From the NCBI GenBank assembly GCA_001692895.1, contig KV748223.1, positions 1,116,001-1,180,000 of the forward strand: 64,000 nt of DNA, in the 5' to 3' direction. The notes beneath the pieces were generated by a model. That model was given only the letters and a program-made list of their open reading frames with translations, ran no database searches and had not been told where the DNA came from. Each line of letters begins with the position of its first letter. Position 1 is the first letter of the stretch. This DNA comes from Cenococcum geophilum 1.58 (lineage: Eukaryota; Ascomycota; Dothideomycetes; Gloniales; Gloniaceae). Made by a program: the position numbers and the translations under genes. This document shows positions 58,186-64,000 of the stretch, in pieces.

Positions 58186-59531
58186 ATGGCAGAGCTGACG
58201 GGAATAACTGTGGAAAAGAATAGCAGCTTCTCCACTTCGCCGACTTCTCAGAGTACAGACAGTACTTTGGTTCCTCTACCTTTACAGAGCCTCTCAACTG
58301 GAGGATTTTATCCTAGACGGCGCAGTACGTCCTTTCACTCGTAATACGCGCACCTCTGACTGTCTTCTAGCCTCACAACGTCGTAAAATCATTCAATTCA
58401 TAAAACAATTGTTCTCTTGGGTTAGACGGAGTGACGCGATTAAAGTAACGACAAGAATTCGCCAATGTAAACATTTCCACCTGTCTCGTACAGCACGCAG
58501 TGTTAAATGACATGGCTCAATTAGTGGAATCATGCCCTCTTGGATATCCGCGACTTGCAGCTTTCAATGCTAGCGAGCAAAACTTCATGCTCTATCGAGG
58601 CTTCAGCTACGTCCACGCTCGTCTCCTCCTCGACCTGCAGACTGGTATTCAAGTACTTGAACGCGAACTTGACGAATTCGATAATGAGGACAACACAGAC
58701 GAGCAACGGCTACGCTTGCAGTGTTGGGAGGAAGATCTTGAAGCAGCCGGAGAGGCAGTATCAGAGACGGGCACCAAACAAAGGACGAGAAGGGATGTTT
58801 TGGATGAACTCCATGATCAAGTATCAAAATATGGCAAGTATGTCTGGAGTGCAAAAGTAAACCATTCTAATTCATATCCGTATAGACAAGCTTCTCATCA
58901 AGGCCCGAGAATTAGTATCCTTCCAGCGTCCAACAGATCGCGATTACCGGAGCGTGCGAACATGGCTCCATAATGTCCGGCCCATTGTCGAACAAGAGGA
59001 GAGCTATATCGAGCTAAGGGAAGATATCGTGAGTCTTCGTCATGGGCGTGAATGGGCCGGCTTCGACGGTATGATAGAGTCGCTATTACACAAATTGAAC
59101 TGCAAGCTGATTCGGGTACGTACTCTGAATTTCTTTTATTTGCATTACAGTTTAGAATCTCACGTACTCATCGTGATTCTGTGCTCTAGAAAATCTTTTG
59201 TACACCAGATCTGCTTGATAAAACATCCGACAAGCATGTCTACTACTTCTCACCATCCCGGGTTGAAAAGCTTGTCGGCTTCATCATAACCAGTGTCATT
59301 TTCGTTCTTCTAGTCCTTCCGGTCGTTGCAATGTACCGCTTGACAAGTTTGGGAAATACACAATCTACGTTTTCGGCGATTGGTGTATTGATTATATTCA
59401 CGTTACTGTTCTCGGCGGCGATGTCGTTGCTTACGAAGGCCAAGAGACATGAGCTGTTTGCGGCGAGCGCGGCTTATTGCGCGGTATTGGTGGTTTTCAT
59501 CACCAATTTCAGCTCGAGCAAGGGAGATTAG
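58186..59531 (+). CDS. DUF6594 membrane protein
   Basis: Five exons (58186-58324, 58371-58444, 58494-58833, 58886-59115, 59190-59531), 374 residues. A variable head leads to 'MAQLVESCPLGYPRLAAFNA', 'ENFMLYRGFSYVHARLLLDL' with small deviations, a coiled-coil acidic stretch, 'KYDKLLIKARELVSFQRPT', and C-terminal helices: 'LVGFIITSVIFVLLVLPVVA' and two more. This is the DUF6594 layout: conserved cytosolic head, helical coil, and a three-helix membrane tail. The third intron (58834-58885) uses GC-AG ('GCAAGT' donor), which is the only phase-correct solution. Function is unknown. These genes are abundant and variable in Pezizomycotina, often near nonself-recognition or effector loci. Confidence 0.85.
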
Positions 59532-60797
59532 ATAGGTCTGATTGCGAGGTTGATCATGAAGAAAAGGGGATATTCTCTTCAATATACGTGGAAATATCCG
59601 TCGCTGGTTTCTATGCCGCCTCTGGAGCAGCTGGTTTTCGCGATCTACTTCTTTCGTGGCCGGCTCCTACATGGCACATGTTACGTATGTTCCTTGTTCT
59701 GGCTGGTCACTTCTGGATCTTTCTTTACGTCCTAGTCTCGCACTTCAGCAGCCTAAGCGTGATGTAGCCTTTGCCGAAGGAAAATCTTGCTTCACTCCCA
59801 CTCTCAGCCTCCCAATCATCCGGCTTTGCAGCCATGCTTGCGCTTTCTTAGTACGATTGCAAGAACTAGGAATTTCGAACCAGTTAGCAATGAACTGCTT
59901 TTGTAACACCTGACGTACGAGATTGGGAACTGGAGAACCGTTCGAGCCGACACTGTGGGAGGCCGTTGAGGGAGAACAAGGATACGATACAGCTGAGGAG
60001 TCGGGCGATCTACAATAATTCTCTCGTGAGATACTCGCGTCCATCATATAATAGGCAACAATTACTTACGAACTTTGCTTGTGGTGATCGGAGCTTAGTT
60101 TTCGTTTCCCAGGATGATAGAATAGGCTCAAGTAGCTTCCTCGTTTTTTCCCCATAATTAATTCTGCCTTGTGAAATGAGGCAGATTTTTAAAAGCTGTT
60201 GATCTCTTACAGTCTCTCCACGCATCTTATGATTAGCGCGCAGGAGGCTTTTCTATGTAACAAACACTTCTTGTGGCTTTTTAGACCTCTTATACTAGTC
60301 CGCTGTAGCTTCGCAACGGTAATTTACCATGCTATAGCCGCATACCGGGCGATAACTCACCAGAAGGGTTTGCGAGGAATTCGTACAAGCCCTTCGCATA
60401 GCTAGTGGGTTTTTCTGTAAGAGGATTTTCACCTAACGAACGCCCTTTCAGAGTTTTTGCGTCTTTCATTTCAACTCTCTATTGCTTTGTAACTGTTTTA
60501 ACCCTGTTCTGGCTAAATACTAACCGAGCTAACCAAAAGTTTGAGGTAAGGTTCTATAACTTTGATGGTAGGGCGTTGACTACTGATAAGAAGACAGCCC
60601 CAATAGAAGTACCTCATTCATTTAGGCATAGCCCACGCAAGTTTCCCTTGGCCCATCCTAAACCATCAAATGGCTGGCACGAGGCTGCGAATCATGTATG
60701 TGCACTGCCTCATATCGCACGGAGGCTAAGACCGTAAATTATGATTTAATTTTAATTATCGCGGTTCGAAAGGCTCCCATGCCTCCTTCATATTCTC
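59532..60797. other. Intergenic, possible gene fragments
   Basis: Minus-strand frames at 59745-60047 and 60010-60225 have ordinary composition ('NLVRQVLQKQFIANWFEIPS') but no recognised family, and their junctions do not give a consistent gene. A decayed gene is possible. The region should also contain the promoter for the large gene starting at 60798. Confidence 0.4.
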
Positions 60798-63700
60798 ATG
60801 AATGCCTTTTCCTCCAGCAATCGACCGTTGCAAGACTCTCGGAAAGCTTTACCATCCGACCAGCGAGTATCAAAGCCCAGAGTTGAGCCGAAAATGTCTC
60901 CTCGTGGCGTTGACGCCACCCGCTTCCAATCTTCTGCTCAGCCTAGCGCTCTCCCTCCCCCACCTCTTGAGAGCCCTGGTCTGCCCAAAGTCGATTCAGA
61001 GTCATCAGTACACTATCCAATTAATTCCGATTGTGATCACCTGGACGGGTAAGTATTCTGTGGTTAACGAACTCTGGTATCTTTGAATGGTCTAACCTAA
61101 AGATGGAATACTTAGAGTTAATTCGGCACGATCTTCTCCATCTCAGCCCGTTGATGAACATGGCAGCTACGTTTGCTGTGTACAGTGCAAAAATGCATCG
61201 CCAGAGGTGTCCTTCTGTAATGTTTGCAGATTCGTGTTCTGCATAACATGTTGGGACCTACAGATAACGCACCAGATGAATCAGCTGGGGCCGGGAGGTA
61301 TACCCCACGAGAAAACTGACTTTTGGGTAGCAAAACGAGTGCAGGCCGTGTTGTCACTCCCAACAGACGAACTGATATATCGAGATATGTGCTTAGATGA
61401 CCAAAGCACAGCTTGGTTCGGTAAGCGCATTTTAATACATTTATTCTTAGCGTAAACCAGCTCCTGGTTGTTTCCGCGTCCGCTGATGCATTATAAACTA
61501 AGGTGTAAAACGAGACAACAACAACAAAGGACAGCCTCTCATATTTCAAGATCATGGAAGATACGCTGAATTAATGGCTGTCACGAACTCTGAAAGACTC
61601 GAGACAAGGTCCTCATCTGAAGTTGCCACGGCTCCTGTATTGCGAGACGTTCGCACTCCGAGTCTGGTTTCCCTTGTCGGTCAGACCGGAGCAGGGAAGA
61701 GCACAATCGTCAAATTTCTTATTGATCTTAAGTCACGAGAGAAGCCGGAACCATTCCCAACGCCAATCGTAGGGATGCCAGGGAAGGACGTACCTACTTC
61801 GGAGGATGTACATCTCTACATGGATCCCTGCTCAGCCTTATCTGACAATCCACTATTTTATGCGGACTGCGAAGGGTTAGAAGGAGGTGGAAGGGAACCT
61901 GTGGGTGCCAAAGTCCGCAAAAAGAAATGGCATGGTTCGAAAATGGCACAGGATCAGGCTGTCGAGGAATCATCACTCAGAACTCGTCACCGTTCAGAGC
62001 GCGAATTGATGTGGGCGGTTTCGCCGGACCGACGAAGCAGGGAGTTCGCAGTTAGCAACTTGTATCCGCGATTGTTATACACTTTTTCCGATGTGATCAT
62101 ATTTGTACTCAGAAACCCGAGGTGTGTGACCAATAGCTCTGTTTAACATTTCGCTAATTCCCACCTAGGGTTATTGAGGGAGTTTTCGAAAAGTTAATAG
62201 ACTGGGCTGCCGTTGCGCTTGAAACATCATCAAATCAGCCAATTCTCCCGCACGCCATCATAGCTCTGAATGCTTGCGAATATGATATTCATCCACATTT
62301 ATGGGATGTTGACGTCGCGACAGATACACTATTGGAGTCTTTATCCCAGACAGTCCATCTGAACACTTCGTTCCAAAAATATGCGCAGTTCTGGAGAGAT
62401 CGAAACAAGCAGGTTGATACTGTAGAACAGTTAATGCTCTGCTACTACAGCTCTTTACGGGTTCGTAAGGCAGATGTTCACATGCTTCGATACTTTTTGC
62501 CGTTCTTTCATTCCACCATTATTTTTTTTGGATATTTACTTATTTGCCTCATGCTTCGATACTTTTTGCCGTTCTTTCATTCCACCATTATTTTTTTTGG
62601 ATATTTACTTATTTGCCTACAGATTGTGCGGATCCCCGCCGAAGGTCGACCTAAAATGATCCAAGAGCAGACGGAGAAGCTCTATGGTGAGGTAGAGAGA
62701 GGCTGCAAAGCGGCTAGAGAGCGTAAAGCCGAATTAAGAATGTTGCTAGATGCAGAGGAGCTACAGTCGTACCTTCAGTATGCCTTCGATCACTTTGCCC
62801 AAACACTTGATGTTGCATTTGACTTCGTCCAAGCATCATTTTTCAACAGCCCAATTCCGTTAGACTTTGGAGGCAATATCCTGAAGCTAGCAATTAACAT
62901 GGTAGAGCAGGCAACGGACGATGCAGATGCAAGGGCCATTTTTAGTAGACTTAGCTACATGGTTGCTTCCTGTATTATGCTAGATTCGGTACGGCATAAA
63001 ATTAAAGGTAGTAACTGTAAACCGCTTTAAAACCTAAGGGATTTGTACTTACCTTTCATAGGAACTGCTGATCATATCTTTCCACAGTATCTAGATCACC
63101 TTGACGCAGCACTCAGCGATTTCTGCGACCGCCACTGGCCATGCGAGTTTGTAATACATGGTGTGAAACGTGGTCGGCTTCCACTACATCTGAATGCTAT
63201 GGAATTTCCGGCAGAAATGCACCGCCAGACTAGACTTTCGAGATGCGTAAATGTTCGGAGTGGACATGGATCAAAAGGCCATCAGCTACGGAACGGAAAG
63301 GTTTTTGCTGCTGGAGATTATGTTTCTGAATTCTCCTTTGAGAATAACCAAGACGAGTTTCACGTGAATGTCTTTTTTCGTCTGGAATTCCTTCTTGAAA
63401 AACTCGCAGAACGCACGAGCAAGGGTGAATCGCAAGATGTAGCAGCAGCGGAGATCCACAGAGACGACGTGATGGCACTCTTCTACAGCGATGGGCCGAA
63501 GGGAGGAGTAAGAACGGTCCACAGCCATTCCGTCTGTTTCACCTGTCTTTTTGAACCTCCAGAGCATTCGCTTCCTTGTGGTCACATTCTCTGCACGCCT
63601 TGCATAAAGACATATGGGAGGGTCAAAAGTGCAACGTTGATAGAAGTATACGAATGCCCAATGGAAGTAAGTGTTATTGGCCGGTCTCAGCCATGGACCG

Positions 63701-64000
63701 TACACCTTAAACCAGGGGCTGCTGGCATCCGGGTCTTAACGCTCGATGGGTGAGTATTACGTTTTTCTAATCTAAACACTGCTGATACGTTCGCAGTGGT
63801 GGAATACGAGGTGTGATTCAATTGGAAATGCTTCGTCTAATAGAGCGGCAATTAAACGGAAAGATTCCCGTCCAATTTCTCTTCGATTTAATCGTGGGTT
63901 CAGGGTAAGAGCAGCTCCAACAATATCATTAATCTGTGAGCTATACTGAAGCATACATCTTATGAAGGACTGGGGGCGTTATCGCTCTCGGACTTGCTAC
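60798..64000 (+). CDS. Zinc finger - P-loop GTPase-like - RING - patatin protein (partial)
   Basis: Open at the window edge. Exons: 60798-61048, 61116-61420, 61503-62121, 62169-62460, 62623-63007, 63062-63749, 63797-63904 and 63968 onward, all phase-consistent, about 893 codons so far. Domains: a disordered head; a Cys-rich finger at about residues 100-130 ('VCCVQCKN', 'FCNVCRFVFCITCW'); a P-loop NTPase ('VGQTGAGKSTIVKFL', about 245, then 'YADCEGLEGG' as a DxxG-like element and 'NACEYD' as a possible base motif); a helical stretch; a RING-like motif at about 777 ('CFTCLFEPPEHSLPCGHILC', then 'TPCIKTYG') whose last Cys pair is incomplete; and patatin motif 'LTLDGGGIRGV' at about 847. The nucleophile elbow reads 'VGSGTGG', where GTSTGG is usual, so the expected Ser is Gly. 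Patatins are phospholipases; this one may be inactive or use the neighbouring Ser. The architecture resembles nonself or immunity receptors, but that role is inference. Confidence 0.85.
62481..62618. repeat. 69-bp exact tandem duplication inside an intron
   Basis: The unit starting 'catgcttcgatactttttgc' occurs at 62481-62549 and again at 62550-62618, apparently without changes. It lies in the proposed intron 62461-62622, which is a multiple of 3 and free of stops. If retained, each copy would encode a 23-residue hydrophobic segment. The exact identity suggests a recent duplication or an assembly artefact. Confidence 0.9.

Noticed and set aside
59745-60225. Two minus-strand frames between the DUF6594 and patatin genes
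   Set aside because: They look coding in composition but could not be joined into a consistent gene, and no family is recognised.

Overview
The window reads as nuclear DNA of a filamentous ascomycete (Pezizomycotina; class not decided). Genes have short GT-AG introns, mostly 46-110 nt. AT-rich, stop-riddled stretches look like RIP-mutated repeats. The gene set is typical of this group: Dad1, Mzt1, Svf1, Rho4, TYW2, Ynd1-type apyrase, vacuolar/PMCA-type Ca2+-ATPase, and 2EXR, DUF2293, DUF4188 and DUF6594 families. Many genes are split into small exons, so I rebuilt exons by hand from splice sites, phase and family motifs. Nothing was checked against a database.

Layout. 1-3.3 kb: AT-rich degraded repeat. 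5.0-8.2 kb: a 2EXR protein and a DUF4188 protein. 8.3-10.2 kb (-): a probable broken gene and a divergent histone H4 variant in eight exons. 10.7-12.0 kb (-): svf1. 13.1-15.7 kb: Hal4/Sat4-type kinase. 17.1-18.6 kb: membrane GNAT. 19.0-19.5 kb (-): mzt1. 19.6-20.6 kb: tandem repeats and a coiled-coil membrane protein. 21.0-28.6 kb: CCDC25/Jlp2-like, LYR protein, DUF2293 protein, TYW2. 29.0-34.3 kb: secretory EF-hand protein, LCB3-type phosphatase with an in-frame stop, rho4, dad1. 34.3-37 kb: accessory repeats and a single-exon kinase. 38.5-42.8 kb (-): Ca2+-ATPase. 45.5-52.7 kb: cyanamide hydratase, MFS transporter, class I glutamine amidotransferase, apyrase.

53.3-64 kb is accessory in character. 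A degenerate non-LTR retrotransposon remnant is followed by a caspase-fold protein with a His/Cys dyad, a tiny basic protein, a DUF6594 membrane protein and a large protein cut by the window edge. The large protein has a zinc finger, a P-loop GTPase-like domain, a RING-like domain and a patatin domain. Such domains occur in fungal regulated cell death and nonself recognition, so this is the best candidate for an undescribed system; that role is inference.

The housekeeping genes do not form operons. Convergent and divergent pairs (rho4/dad1, lcb3/rho4, MFS/GATase) are the main arrangement. The clearest discoveries are the H4 variant, the cell-death-like cluster with an altered patatin nucleophile position, a required 1-nt exon in the CCDC25 homologue, and the premature stop in the LCB3 homologue.
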